This document shows positions 40,885-51,695 of a DNA stretch of 64,000 bases, in pieces. The notes beneath the pieces were generated by a model. It saw only the letters and a program-made list of their open reading frames with translations. It did no database searches and was not told where the DNA came from. Source of the stretch: Cristatella mucedo (Eukaryota > Bryozoa > Phylactolaemata > Cristatellidae); the NCBI GenBank assembly GCA_009760855.2, contig WPIO01000008.1, forward strand, positions 12,290,001-12,354,000. The letters are read 5' to 3'. Positions within the stretch are counted from its first letter, which is position 1, and the number at the start of each line of letters is the position of its first letter. Both the position numbers and the translations under genes were made by a program.

Positions 40885-42527
40885 CCTCTCTTTCCCTCAG
40901 GAATACATCGACCTTGCGCTATCGTCCATGTAGGCACTTATGACAGCAGATGTACGACAGCACGAAGCCATTGTTGCTAATGCACTCAAGTAGTCACTGT
41001 CCACGTGGATGCCTCCGATGGAGATTATGCACATGATGCATCCGAACTGGGAGTGTGGACTTAATGAAGGCACAGCACCACGTGATGTAGGAGCACAGGC
41101 TGTGCTCCATCCTCTCACTCTGTTGGCTGCACTTGAATCCGAGCTCGACCAACCTTGGAGGGTGCGAACTTCTGCACAGCACTCTGTTCCCTCGCATTTC
41201 GGTGCACTCCGAGATGACGATTCACCTATCAATGACTCGAGCCAATGTTGGGGTGCACTCCAATTAAGTCTGGCTGAGCGCCATGCCAGCGTTTGGCGCA
41301 GCTTTCCTTGGGCTGGGAGTACGGTCCGTTTGCTTCACTCGAGAAATGCCGGATTCTCCTAGGCCCTTTTGTCAGTCATTTGAAAAAGCTGCTGTGAGCA
41401 TTTGCTCGTGCGTGGCGGCAGGAAGCCAAGCCAGCGTTCTTTGCTGCGCATTTGCCCTTGATTTCTGTGCAGCAGGTAAGTAGTTAGTGTAAACTCTCTC
41501 CAGAATCAATGACGATGAGTGAGAGTGTGGGGCATCTGCTCACTAAAAAGGTATTGGGAAATAAGGTGACAGCGTTAACCGACTGCTGTTACTACCTCGA
41601 CTGGCTTGAGTGTTGGGCCATCTGCCCTTACTAGTCGAGCCGATTGCAATGCTAGAAACTGGTCACTTCCAGTCAGATTGTAACCGAGAGAAATCTATGA
41701 TTTAGATGCAGGCAACCCGATGTTGAGCATTGAGCCATTGCCTCAGGCAGACCGAAGGCACTGCTAGCTACACCTGAGGGTGTGGGCATGGTCTTGCGTG
41801 TCGCACTGTTATGCACCGAGCGCTGGTGTAGGCTTAAATGTCTCATAGGCTTGGGAGCAATCTGTAAACTCATATTTGGCCTGTCTTTTAGCATAGCCGC
41901 ATCCTTTCTTTTAGTGAAGTTCTTATTCGGTGCCGATGAATAATCGTTTAGGCAGCTTCTACCGTTGAGAGCTGTCCCGTGTCCTGTGTGCCAGCCATCT
42001 TGCTGCTCGCCCAATGATAAGACGTCGCAGCTTTTACACCGGCTCCGTCAGCTTGCTGCCATAGGTTCATGGCTGCAAGCTGTTGCTGCCAAGCTGCGGC
42101 TGCTCTTCGAGCAGACGATCACTGGGTCGCACGGTGGCTGATGCCCTCACGGCTTCTCATGTTTGTCTGGCTAGGTTCATTGCTTGTCTGGCTGGGTTCA
42201 TTATTTGTCTGGCTGGGATGATTGCTTGACAGGCTGGTAGGCTGACCCGAGCTGCCATCCGTGACCGGCTGCCCTGCTGTGCCACCCCACAGCCTAGCAG
42301 CGAAAACTTGCAGTCCTGGGCTGTGCCGTTGAGTAAACTCTGCTGCTTGATGTGCACGTAGTTTCAGGGACATCTGAGTATGATAAGGGGTTCGGGGCGG
42401 GGATGGGCTCCTCACCTTATGTCCAGTTGCCGTGCTCTAGTTTAGGATCATTCTGTAAGCTCAGACGTGCCCTCAGACGTGGCATTGGCCGGTTACTGTT
42501 GAGGTACATATCAGATCAGCTGATTAA
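40882..42527. other. Stretch with moderately long frames, no recognised gene
   Basis: A 117-codon plus frame (41009-41362) starting MPPMEIMHMMHPNWECGLN has balanced composition but no domain, and its upstream end is a stop without an acceptor. A GCAGCAG|GTAAGT donor-like site lies at 41475. Function unknown. Confidence 0.35.
42165..42236. repeat. Minisatellite of about 23-bp units (GTCTGGCTGGGTTCATT core)
   Basis: Three units with the core TTGTCTGGCTRGGTTCATTG and a degenerate fourth ending in GACAGGCTGGTAGG. Confidence 0.85.
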
Positions 42528-42690
42528 ACAGTCTTATTTGTATCAAGGCAGAAGAGCCTTGACTGCTATCACCCCAGCCCCCGGCCCCCTTGCAGTGGCA
42601 ATACTGAAAGTCTTGCTCCGAGATTGGAACCCACGATGTGGGCCGTGCAGTGCGAGTTCCCAATCCCTGGACTCAATGACCAGGGTTCAA
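42528..42690 (-). mobile_element. SINE family B, minus orientation
   Basis: The minus strand reads CATTGAGTCCAGGGATTGGG, CCCACATCGTGGGTTCCAAT (B-box region), then GCAGTCAAGGCTCTTCTGCC and TTGATACAAATAAGAC. A C-rich insertion sits in the body. Confidence 0.6.
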
Positions 42691-44860
42691 TTAGGCGTCT
42701 GGGCACAAACTGCCGTAGTCGGTCCTCTTCTCGAAGCCTAATATACCAGCAATCCCTATAGCATTATTTCTGAGTTCTTTGGGTCAGTCTCTTTGCTGGT
42801 GGGGCTGGGACTACAGCTGCGATTTCCTCCCTCTTCTGTGTGAGACAGATCCAAAGCTGAACTCCGCCAGGATCCTGCTCATGATCCAAGGGATTATGCT
42901 CGATCCGAGGATTAAGTTCCAAGTGTAGTGCTGCTGTAGTGATAAGTGCTACCGTTTGACTAAAGTGATGTATAAATTGAAGTATTTACCAAAAAAACCT
43001 AAAAAATCATTTAAATTCCGTGGAATATCAATATAATTTGTACCAGTTTAGATCGTTGGGGACTGATGGGATGCTAGAGCGGTGATGCTCTGTAAAGATG
43101 CCCACTAGCAGGAGTGGTAGAGTGGATCAAAATGAGACCGTTTTTATGGTGCCAGAGACACGGCACAGCAAAGCGCTCACAGTAGGATGCGATCTGAAAA
43201 GAAAAGTTGCAAGCAGCATAACTGAGAGATATGGAATAGCAGGAGGGCTGAAAATGCATCTCGGCCAAGCCGGCACCGACTTGTCTGAGTTCTGATCACC
43301 ACTCGTCCAGTGGTAGTGCATGCTTTCCGAAAACAGGGCAGGGCACCAATTGCTGTTAGTGTGCATACATTACACTGAGTTGAGAGGTCAGCTTGTCGTA
43401 CTAGAGCACGGCTGTGTCTATCCACTTGATGCATTGAGGCAACAAACCTGATCGCCGATGCAAAAAACTTGCAAAGAGCAATTTCCAACTTTGATGACGA
43501 TGTACCTCAACGAGTGTCTCAGGATCTTATGACTTTTGCACTCGGGAGATTGTTTGACGCAGTACCGCCGACTTTTTTGCAAGAACAAAATTCATCCTAC
43601 TTTAAGCCAACCTTGATACAAAAGGATGTAGAGGATTATACTGCACTTAGCTGTCTGCCGTTCTACCTATAAGTTGTGGCTGACCTCGAGCGAAACGCTG
43701 TGCTGGCCTCTGCTGTCTCGGTCATTTCTCCGAGGAGCTAAAAGCAGTGCCCACGGTGTCACTTCCGGCACTTTCCCACTTTTGCTGAGCACCGGATAGG
43801 TTTAGCCCCGGCTGGCTTGCCTACTTTTGCACTGAGCCGAGGCAGTGCCTTTTCAAGTGCTGCCTCTACCGTGCGACGGCTGAAGTGCTAGCGATGCACC
43901 GATGCAAGGGCGCCAGGTGCTAACTCCTTGTCCTGTCCGATCGGTTTTTTCACTTACGTGTACTGGCATGTAGCTTTCGGTGCTACCTGCCCTGGCAGCT
44001 TGGCGGGTGGTGGGGGCGCGGGTGGCCATCCGGCTCCAGCAACATTGCGCTCTGCTTTTGCTGTACTTGTGAGCCTGTTCTGCAGACGACCGGGATGAAT
44101 TGGATGGGGTGGGTGGGGAAACCAGCTGCTCTGTGCTAGTCAACAGGTTTCCACTGCCCGCCCCCTCCCAGTCGCCGAGAAGGCGATTTCACGGCGTTGG
44201 ACAGCAATTGAGGCCTCATTAAGAGAGGCATCGACCGAGATTGGGCTGAGGAGTCTATCTAGACGGTCCCTTCGGCAGGCGAGCTTGAACCACGGCTGGT
44301 TTTGAACGCCTGCGTGGTGGCGTAGCCCTTCCTCAGCAGTGACTATGTGCAGTATATTCGTCTGCAACTCCACAAGCCTCGAAGACCGAGACGGCTTAGA
44401 TTGTTAAGTTGCACTCACGTGGCTCAGCATGAGGTGCACCTGTACCTCACACTGCCGTGCATGCCATCAGCGATGGGCTGGGCAGGCTTAGCCTCATTGG
44501 AGCCCCAACTATAGATACATGGCCAAGTTGCTGTGCATCTACTTTTGGGTGGCAATTGCAGGGTCGGCCTAGCGTTGAGCCAAAGCCGATGTATCCTTCG
44601 CAGACCTGTAACGCACTGAAAGACAGAGAAGCCCGTGTTATTAGAACTTTCGAAGGAAAGAACCTGCTGTAGCCAATATTTCAGTAACTTTTAGAAAGGA
44701 CCGGTAAGCTATTTATAGTAAGTTTTGGGCCCGAACCTCGAGTCTCGAACAATGCAAGAAACGCCGAAGCACCGACATTGAATGCTGGGTGGAGGCATCA
44801 GGTCTTGTTTTGAACGAAGCAATTGTGTAGCTAACCGCTCGCTCGTCTACTGGCCTGTGC
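42691..44860. other. Stretch with an orphan open frame at 43430-43672
   Basis: The frame 43430-43672 (80 codons, ending in TAA) reads like protein, with DAKNLQRAISNFDDDVPQRV and LGRLFDAVPPTFLQEQ, yet no acceptor directly precedes it and no family is recognised. Minus frames at 43853-44373 have balanced composition but no domain. Either decayed elements or undetected exons. Confidence 0.35.
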
Positions 44861-44862
44861 AA

Positions 44863-45240
44863 TTAGGCGCCTAAAGTTGGTGCAAAATTCTGCAGCTAGG
44901 CCTGTCTGTCGTGAGTCGTAGTTGCCTCATTACACCACTGCTTGCCGACCTGCACAGGCTCCCCCAATCAAGCTGCATATCGACTTCAAGGTTCTGTCAC
45001 TCACTTTTAGGTCTCTTCATTCTCTGGCACCAGCCTACCTATTAGAACTACTCCCCACCAGGCCAGGCATTGTACCACCCACTTTTTTGACTCAAATCAT
45101 TTTGCATCGTCTCATGCGAGCCTCAAATCCTTTGGAGACTGTGCCATTCGTTTGAAGTTTGTATGTTCCCAAGGCCTTGAACTCACTCTCGACTAATGTC
45201 ATGACATTCCACTGACTTGACATTTAAAAATAAGCTTAAA
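44863..45240 (+). mobile_element. L2 LINE C-terminal fragment, plus orientation
   Basis: With frameshifts it encodes CLITPLLADLHRLP, IDFKVLSLTFRSLHSLAPAY and ASNPLETVPFV, matching the intact copy at 21174-22031 (LTFRSLHSLAPAYL shared exactly). Frameshifted and dead. Confidence 0.85.
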
Positions 45241-45244
45241 CATG

Positions 45245-45245
<1 letters not shown>

Positions 45246-45278
<33 letters not shown>

Positions 45279-45345
45279 CATTTGTGTAGCACCATCAGAG
45301 AACAGGATCTCTTTCTAGGTACTTTACAGATGCTGAGTAGGTGTG
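45246..45345 (-). mobile_element. L2 LINE 3' tail, inverted against the preceding fragment
   Basis: (ATA)n followed by ATGCATTTGTGTAGCACC and CAGGATCTCTTTCTAGGTAC is the reverse complement of the L2 3' end. It abuts the plus-oriented fragment, so the two pieces meet tail to tail. Confidence 0.8.
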
Positions 45346-45857
45346 CTTATTTATGTGTGCTGACACTGCTACAAGTTGACTCCATCCGTGTCACCTCTTA
45401 CCATGTTATGTTGTTTGACATTGTGCATGTTACCACTAATCATTTGATTATTCTTTCTTTTTCGAACTAAAGGCAACCAAAGTTAGACCCTGTAAAACAC
45501 TGTAAAACAAGTTCTTTGTTAGCTCACTCAACCAACAATAAGTATAGTGAAGGGCAGACTTGTGGGCAAACCCTGAGTTCCAAGAGCTGCTGGAAAGCAG
45601 GTTACCACCTGGCGGCTGTCTCGTTGAGGTGCCAACTGAAACTATTTTTTTGAGTGAGCTTCTCACTAGGCTAGTTGCCTACTGTGTTTACGAATTAAAC
45701 GTGTAATCAGTGACTAACGCCATAGCTAGCAACGGTACCCTGGTAAGCAACAGCTACCTGCCAGCTGTATACTGGTCATGTGATACTTATGTGCTTTTCG
45801 TGGAAGAACCCTGTTGGACTATTAGGCTTCCTGCTCACAAGCTGGGCTGTTATATTC

Positions 45858-46014
45858 TAATAATTTGTGTATAGCTCGTAAGAGAACTTTAAATTTTATT
45901 CAGGTGCTTCAGAGATGCCACGGGGCTCGAGCCTACTAGCTCGGTCGTTAAATACAGTCCCCTCGACCTTGGTCTGAGTTGAGCACCCTAACCTAGCCAC
46001 AGGGCCAAACTTGT
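45858..46014 (-). mobile_element. SINE family A, long variant
   Basis: The minus strand carries GGTTAGGGTGCTCAACTC, a duplicated GAGGTC-type block, GGCTCGAGCCCCGTGG, then AGCACCTGAATAAAATTTAA and TTCTCTTACGAGCTATACAC. Confidence 0.8.
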
Positions 46015-46711
46015 ATGGTTATTCATTCAAGTGCTCCATTGTCAAAAGGAATGCCGGCTGACCATGGCCTTCAAGTGATTTGCATACTTCGTGATTACAT
46101 CTTGCAGGCACAGTGCCTTCTTTTGATCCATTGGTCGACAATACTTTCTGTTTAGGTCAATATCAGGTGAATGTGCTGCCATCCCACGCCCAGGGGGGGG
46201 GGGGGAGGAGGAGGTGGCAGTTGAGTAGGCTTGTCCGGTTTGCATTATGCTCTGGTAGTCTAGAGATAAATAGTTTTTGTGCTCGCACGTGCAACAGGCA
46301 CCATCGTGTCCTGAAGTCGGTTGTTTTCGGGTGCACGCGGCCACTTCATAGGCTCAGGTGCAAAAATCCTCGCAGTTTGGCTGCCATTACTGTGGCTGTA
46401 AATTCGTTCGGATATAAGAGAGTTTTCTACAGTGCCAGGCGTACTAAAGTTATGTGCAGCATGGACAAATATTTATAGACAACTCAGAAACAAAACGTGT
46501 GCTGCTGGTATGTGTATGTTTAGTGTGACATCATCACACCACTTGTCTTTATGACCTCCCTTGTCTAGTCACCAGTAGAGGCCACGTGCATCTGCGGTTT
46601 CTCTTTTTTGCTGCAGCACATTCCACAAAGCCTGAGTTTTACTGAATATGTCGGCCACTGGTGTTGGCCGAACAGCCTGCCTCAGCCGCCTGCTCGATGT
46701 GGCTCCATGTC

Positions 46712-46958
<247 letters not shown>

Positions 46959-48125
46959 GGGGTCAAATCAGGCTTGTGGCTGGACTCCTGCATCAGCACC
47001 AAACAGCAATTTGTCAAAAAGTACTATACTCAAGTTATTGTTTGTCATGCAGTTTGGATTTCAAAGAAACTCAAACACTCTGATTGGGGATCGTTACACT
47101 TAGCAGCACTTAGATAGTGAAGTTCCTTGCAAAGGGATTTAATTCTCGTTGGGCACCGTAAAAAAATGTCTTAAAAAGTGTTATGAGTATTATTACTTCT
47201 TAGCATGGCATTTTTACAGTGTGTTAAAGCTGTGGAAATGGAAGTGAATGCAATGAATGTTACTGGGCAATGCGAAGACGCATCAAGAAGCTTCTCAGAA
47301 GTGCATCCAAGCTGCTGCTGCCGCCGCTGCAGTGCGGCGGCACGCTGGAGAGCTCTCTCGAAAGCTCGCTCTCAGGTTGTCGTACCCAGATAATGAAGGT
47401 TGGATTGACAGCTAACATTCTGCATGACGTTGCAAAGATCAGCACGTGTGGTAATTTCTGCACCGTAAGCAAGCTCCTCGACCAGCGTCTGGCTTACTCA
47501 GACAGAGCCTGCGTGCATGCTTCGGTTGCAGCTAGCTACGGTTTCCTGCGTATTGGTTGCCCCCCCCACTTTATAAAGCTGGGCACTGGGCGGGTGCTAC
47601 GCTGCTGCTGCTGCTGCTGCGGTTCATTTGTGGCCCCTATTCAGCACTACACCTCATGGTTCTTAATGGTCCCATCATGGCACGAGCCATTGCTTGAAAA
47701 CTTCCGGTTCAAAGGTGACAGTGACATCACAGGCAGCTTATGCTGCTTATGTTGCTGCTGCTGCTATTCTGGCCAGCAGCTCTCGTAGAGCCTTTTTAAG
47801 CTGAAAAAAATCAATCATCTGCTCTCCGAAGCATCTGCCTATTCTTCGTGAATCGCCTTGCCTTGCACGTGCTTATGTGTGTGCTAAAGTTGATGGCATT
47901 TTATTGCCTCCAATTAGTGTCTATGCTGTCTGTGCTGCCGTTTGTGATGTGCCCAGGAAGGGATTTTTTGTTCTTTAGGAGTGCTATAAAAGTGCTTTAT
48001 TTATATTGCCGTCATTGTTAATACGAAGCTGTTACTGTTGCTGGGCATTTTGAGCTGCATCAGCTGCGGGCATCGCCGGGCATGAGCTTAGGGTCACTGG
48101 AAGCTGCTCGTTAAACTCTTACGCC
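46959..48125. other. Upstream of the transporter exon: a 172-codon frame but no recognised gene
   Basis: The plus frame 47270-47788 contains poly-Cys from CTG runs and lacks a domain. CTG repeats lie at 47604-47620 and 47750-47765. The missing first exon of the SLC38A10-like gene could lie here or far upstream. Confidence 0.35.
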
Positions 48126-48344
48126 TGTCTTACCATTCTTTCGTGCTGCCACAGAAATAATAATGCAACGATGTTAAGCAGTTGTCTCAGCTGCAGTGCA
48201 CTCAACGAATGCTCGACTTGCGTCGTTCTTATATGTCTTGCCATTCTTTCGTGCTGCCACAGAAATAATAGTGCAACGATGTTAAGCAGTTGTCTCAGCT
48301 GCAAAGCACTCAACGAATGCTCGACTTGCGTCGTTCTTATATGT
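48126..48344. repeat. Tandem duplication, 108-bp unit, two copies
   Basis: Units start at 48126 and 48234 (TGTCTTRCCATTCTTTCGTG) and end in CGTCGTTCTTATATGT. They differ at only a handful of positions, so the duplication is recent. It ends about 25 bp before the transporter exon acceptor. Confidence 0.95.
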
Positions 48345-48374
48345 TAATAGGCTGTCGACTTTCCAGCCTGCCAG

Positions 48375-48458
48375 AGCAGGGATTGGCCTGCAATCATTAG
48401 CTTGGTCAACAGCATGACTGGCGTTAGCCTTTTGGCAATGCCGTACTGCTTCCAAAAA
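48375..48458 (+). CDS. SLC38A10: SLC38A10-like transporter, exon a (first transmembrane segment)
   Basis: Encodes SRDWPAIISLVNSMTGVSLL followed by AMPYCFQK, the N-terminal hallmark of SLC38A10-type transporters (human: NW.LITNIVNSIVGVSVLTMP then FCFKQ). This is helix 1 with the unwound GVS/LAMP substrate and sodium region of the APC/LeuT fold. The acceptor is either CTGCCAG ending at 48374 (phase 0, 84 bp) or TTTCCAG ending at 48366. The donor AAAAA|GTAGGT follows 48458 in phase 0. An in-frame TAG lies upstream at 48348, so the start codon is in an earlier exon not located. The family is a proton/sodium-linked amino-acid carrier; substrate is not inferable from sequence. The gene symbol reflects family assignment, not proven orthology. 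Confidence 0.85.
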
Positions 48459-48744
48459 GTAGGTACCCAGCACATACTCCTCTTGACGGCGCTCTCTTGA
48501 TATTTGGTGAATGTACCCTTGCGCTTGGCAGAGCCTCATCTTCGAGCTGTGCACTCTGTGCGAGCCAGTGCCAGTGCAGAGGAAGCAGCTGCAGAGGAGC
48601 AACCAGCTCTGGCTACATCTAATAGTCATTCACTGACTTGATTGACCTAACGACCTCTACTTGATTGACCTAACGATTTCTTGCGTGGCAATGGATGCTG
48701 TGCATGTTATCGTCACTAACCAATTGACGTGCTTTCTTTCCAGT

Positions 48745-48805
48745 ATATGACAAGTTCTTATGACACAAGTTTTAGTTCTCTTGAGGTGCTTTGCAAATGT
48801 CTTAG
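48745..48805 (+). mobile_element. SINE/L2 tail fragment in intron a
   Basis: CAAGTTTTAGTTCTCTTGAG and GTGCTTTGCAAATG match the family A 3' end. The preceding CACTAACCAATTGACGTGCT resembles the sequence at about 30005, so both loci may share a longer ancient repeat. Confidence 0.5.
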
Positions 48806-49571
48806 CATTACTTTCATAGTTATATTTATGGCTTCTCAGAGCCTTGCAATTTTGCTGGTTGTATTTTGCTGGTGTGTTCGGCAGCTATGGGCGAGTGTTT
48901 CTTATATGGGTGCTAGCCGAGATGGTTATTTATAGAGGTATCAGGTTTCCGTAAAAGAATTATCTGCTCAGATCTGTCCGGCAACAGCCATGAAATACTT
49001 GGCGAACGTAGCCTCTATATTTAAGCAGGCTGCCATTCAGAGGCCCGGATAGCTGCAAAGCTTGTCTGGCTGTGTCGGCTCCCCGTTGTAGCATCTGACC
49101 ATTGAAGTTACTGTGGGCACTTAACGTCCAATGATGGCCGCCATGTCTGACAGCTGCCGACTGGTTGCCATCGCCAGTCTTTTCTTCTTGAGCCCTCATG
49201 GAAAGACAGAGGAGCTGATCTGTGGGAGGAGGCATGCTAATCGGCCAGACTAACCGACCAATCCGTAGGCAACAAACGGCTGTCCGAAGGAGGATCGAGC
49301 AGCAGGGGGGAAGGAAATATTCTCGTTCGGATAGCATCGATGTCAAGGGTCTTGATGTTACACAATTAACGGGTGACTTTGGATGTGGAAGAGAGCAGAC
49401 ACTGCAGACTGAATGGGCTCTGCATGCGGTCGGATGAGCATGATTTGGTAATAGTAGGGGATGATAGCATACAGTTGTCGGAGAATATTTGATCGAACGT
49501 TGACCCTTGTTGTGAGTAGGGTCATGCACAAGAGAATATGAGTCAATTAGTGCACGAAGTTTGGCACTTAA

Positions 49572-49632
49572 GGCATCATATATATAAATATATAAATAAA
49601 TAAATAAATATATATATATATATATATATTTA
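49572..49632. repeat. (TA)n/(TAAA)n tract at the SINE tail
   Basis: TATATAAATAAATAAATATA at the 3' end (minus sense) of the inserted SINE; likely an expanded SINE tail. Confidence 0.85.
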
Positions 49633-49633
49633 T

Positions 49634-49776
49634 TGTTAATTCATTTGTATAGCACCCCAAAAGAACTTAATCCCTATTCAGGCGCTTCACATATGCCTCG
49701 AAGCTCGAGCCCACGACCGCAGCCAGACCTTGTCGGGGCGAGCACCTTAACCATTGAACCAAACCAGCTCGGCAGT
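49634..49776 (-). mobile_element. Full-length SINE family A inserted in the L2 fragment
   Basis: The minus strand reads GCCGAGCTGGTTTGGTTCAA, TGGTTAAGGTGCTCGCC, GGTCGTGGGCTCGAGCTTCG, AGCGCCTGAATAGGGATTAA and TTCTTTTGGGGTGCTATACA then AATGAATTAACA. It interrupts the LINE exactly between GDFNTHLT and LSAKLRALIDSYSLV. Confidence 0.93.
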
Positions 49777-50253
49777 GGTCAAATGAGTGTTAAAATCACC
49801 CATAACGAGGAAAGATTGATTGAGTTCATGCACTCGGAATCGAAATGAGATCAGAGAAATTTGAGATAAAGGATTACTTGTACCTGGGGGGGGTGATATT
49901 TTATTGCCACCATTGGCAGCTTGTGGGAGGGACTCAAAACAAGAGATTCGACAGACTGCTTCGAGGAGACTGCAAACGGTTTAAAATTGAGGGAGCACTA
50001 TGCAACAATGGCAACTCCACCAGTTTTGATTGATCTAGGGATACGAAAGGTTGAAAATCGTATCAGAGTGGCCTCAGTTATGGTTGGGAAGTTAGTCGAT
50101 TTCGGCCAGATCGCGGTCAACGAAAACGGTTGTAGGACATCCCCCACGTCCCCCCCCCCCCGACGTTTCCCACCCTGGTGGACCCTAGGACATTCCCTCC
50201 CATAGGACATTCCCCCTATGTTGGTGAATGTTAACTAAGAATACAGATATATA

Positions 50254-50894
50254 CAGTCGTCCCTCGGTTTTTGCGGTTAATCGGTTCCAGACTCAGCTGT
50301 GATAGGTGAATTTCCGCGAAATACGATTCTTTATTTATAAATCGAATATTTTCGTAACTAGAGCATAGAAAACTTGTTCACGACCCTCCAATTTGGTTTC
50401 AACATTATTAAAGCTCCCCCCCCCCCGACATGAAATACCCTTTTAGTCACCATTACACCCGTATTACCCGATATATTAGACCAAATAAGGGATGATAAGA
50501 TGTATTAGACGTTGCAAATATCATATTATTATTTGTGTACATTTAATTACACACATGCAGTTTTTACACATAACTATTAACTTATGAAAATAGTGCAATT
50601 TTTTGATAATGAAGAGGTGTAATTAACGGCAGAGAAGAGCAAGGTTACTGCTCTCAATGAGGCTGCACCTGACGTTGAAGGATTTGTGAGGATGCTCGAA
50701 TAAATAGACCAACAGCCCATACGTACAGTAATTTTAATTTTAATTGTGATGCAGGGGTCTGTAATTGACTCAGACAACCGAGCACATGCTGTATCATTTT
50801 CACCATCTCGATCAACTTTTTAATGAAGATATTTGAAAAACCTCGATAGAGTGAAGCTGCGAAAGTCGAAGCTCGAAGTGGCGAGAGACGACTG
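50254..50894. mobile_element. Non-autonomous TA-inserting DNA transposon (MITE), mariner/Tigger-like
   Basis: The ends are inverted: CAGTCGTCCCTCGG at the left, and the right end reads CAGTCGTCTCTCGCC on the minus strand. TA flanks both sides. Inside are TTAATCGGTTCCAGAC, GAATTTCCGCGAAATACGAT and GAAGCTGCGAAAGTCGAAGC blocks of the kind seen in widespread pogo/Tigger-like MITEs. There is no transposase frame in its 641 bp. Confidence 0.85.
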
Positions 50895-51002
50895 TATATA
50901 TATGCCTATAATGTAGGAATATGTTGCATATTATATACTATATAATATTTTTACAGGGTATGTAAACTAGACAGTTATATCGTGGCATTTCTATGCGGGA
51001 GT

Positions 51003-51085
51003 GGAGGAAATGCCCTACTCCAGGGGGAAATGCCCTACCCCAGGGGGCAATGTCCTACCCCAGGGGGAAATGTCCAGGGAGGGGC
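51003..51085. repeat. Minisatellite of 22-bp units (CCCTACCCCAGGGGGAAATG)
   Basis: Three to four units with core CCTACYCCAGGGGGAAATG. A reverse-oriented relative (TAGGACATTCCCTCCCATAG, TAGGACATTCCCCCTATG) lies at 50140-50225, on the other side of the MITE. Confidence 0.85.
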
Positions 51086-51124
51086 TAATGTCTGTACCCC
51101 AGGCAAACAGTTCTCGATTGTCAG

Positions 51125-51268
51125 CAAGGTTTGGTCCAGCGGTTAAGGTGCTCGCCCCAGCCAAGATCTGGCTGAGGTCATTGGCTCGAGCCCCGTAGCA
51201 TATGTGAAGCACCTGAATAGAGATCAAGTTCTCTTGGGGCGCTATACAAATACAAATGAATTGTAAGT
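51125..51268 (+). mobile_element. SINE family A, full length
   Basis: GCAAGGTTTGGTCCAGCGGT, TAAGGTGCTCGCCCC, GGCTCGAGCCCCGTAG, AAGCACCTGAATAGAGATCA, TTCTCTTGGGGCGCTATACA and AATGAATTG are all kept. Confidence 0.93.
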
Positions 51269-51540
51269 CAATAATCATGTCATGTATTAAAAGATTTATA
51301 TTGCAAATTGAGCAAGAATTCCAAAGAAAAGCGTTAATATGGGCCATCGGGGTTATAGTAGGTCTGATGATCACTAAGTTAGAGTGATTCACAACATTGC
51401 TTGAGGGAGATTGCGCAGTGAAGCTCGAAACAATGCTACAAATACTAAGCAAGCAGTTTTTGGCCGTACCCACCACCCACCCCTCCCCCAAATGACCGCA
51501 CGTGAGGAGCACGGCTTAGAAGATATGAAGGATGTGTAGA

Positions 51541-51662
51541 GCTGAGTGTCATCGGTGTATAAATGAAAGCCAGGATTGTGTTTAGCAATGCTACCAGCCA
51601 GGTGGACAGTAAAGATAATGAAAAGAATGAGGCTAATGACCTTACCCTGAGGTACTCCCTAC
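51541..51662 (-). mobile_element. L2 LINE reverse-transcriptase catalytic fragment
   Basis: The minus strand encodes GVPQGKVISLILFIIF, then HNPGFHLYTDDTQL. These are RT motif 4 (GVPQGS...GP.LF) and the catalytic Y.DD motif, here YTDD, of L2/CR1-group elements. About 40 codons are uninterrupted. Confidence 0.85.
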
Positions 51663-51695
51663 TCTTGAGGGATTCCTAGATGATCTTCTTTGCTA

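Larger units (their letters stand above)
49350..50135 (-). mobile_element. L2-type LINE endonuclease-domain fragment, split by a SINE
   Basis: Reading the minus strand downward gives, with frameshifts, SIKTGGVAIVA, VAIKYHPPPPGTSN, NQSFLVMGDFNTHLT, then after the inserted SINE LSAKLRALIDSYSLVHDPTH and NKG. These are the GGVAI, YRPP, GDFN and PTH..G(H)TLDL blocks of the apurinic-type endonuclease of L2/CR1/Jockey-group LINEs. The part around 48990-49340 may be further 3' sequence but was not recognised. Confidence 0.8.

Noticed and set aside
41009-41362. 117-codon plus frame as a gene
   Set aside because: No acceptor, no homology and a stop just upstream. Kept only as a note in the stretch description.
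41381-41480. Possible exon ending AGCAG|GTAAGT with a SVL...F resemblance to helix 1
   Set aside because: The phase-0 frame has no resemblance to the family, and the true helix-1 exon was found at 48375.
47270-47788. 172-codon plus frame with Cys runs
   Set aside because: The Cys runs come from CTG repeats. No domain and no splice junction to the downstream transporter exon in phase.
48960-49529. 189-codon minus frame as a host gene
   Set aside because: Its upstream part is the LINE endonuclease block (DPTHNKG), so it is a decayed LINE.
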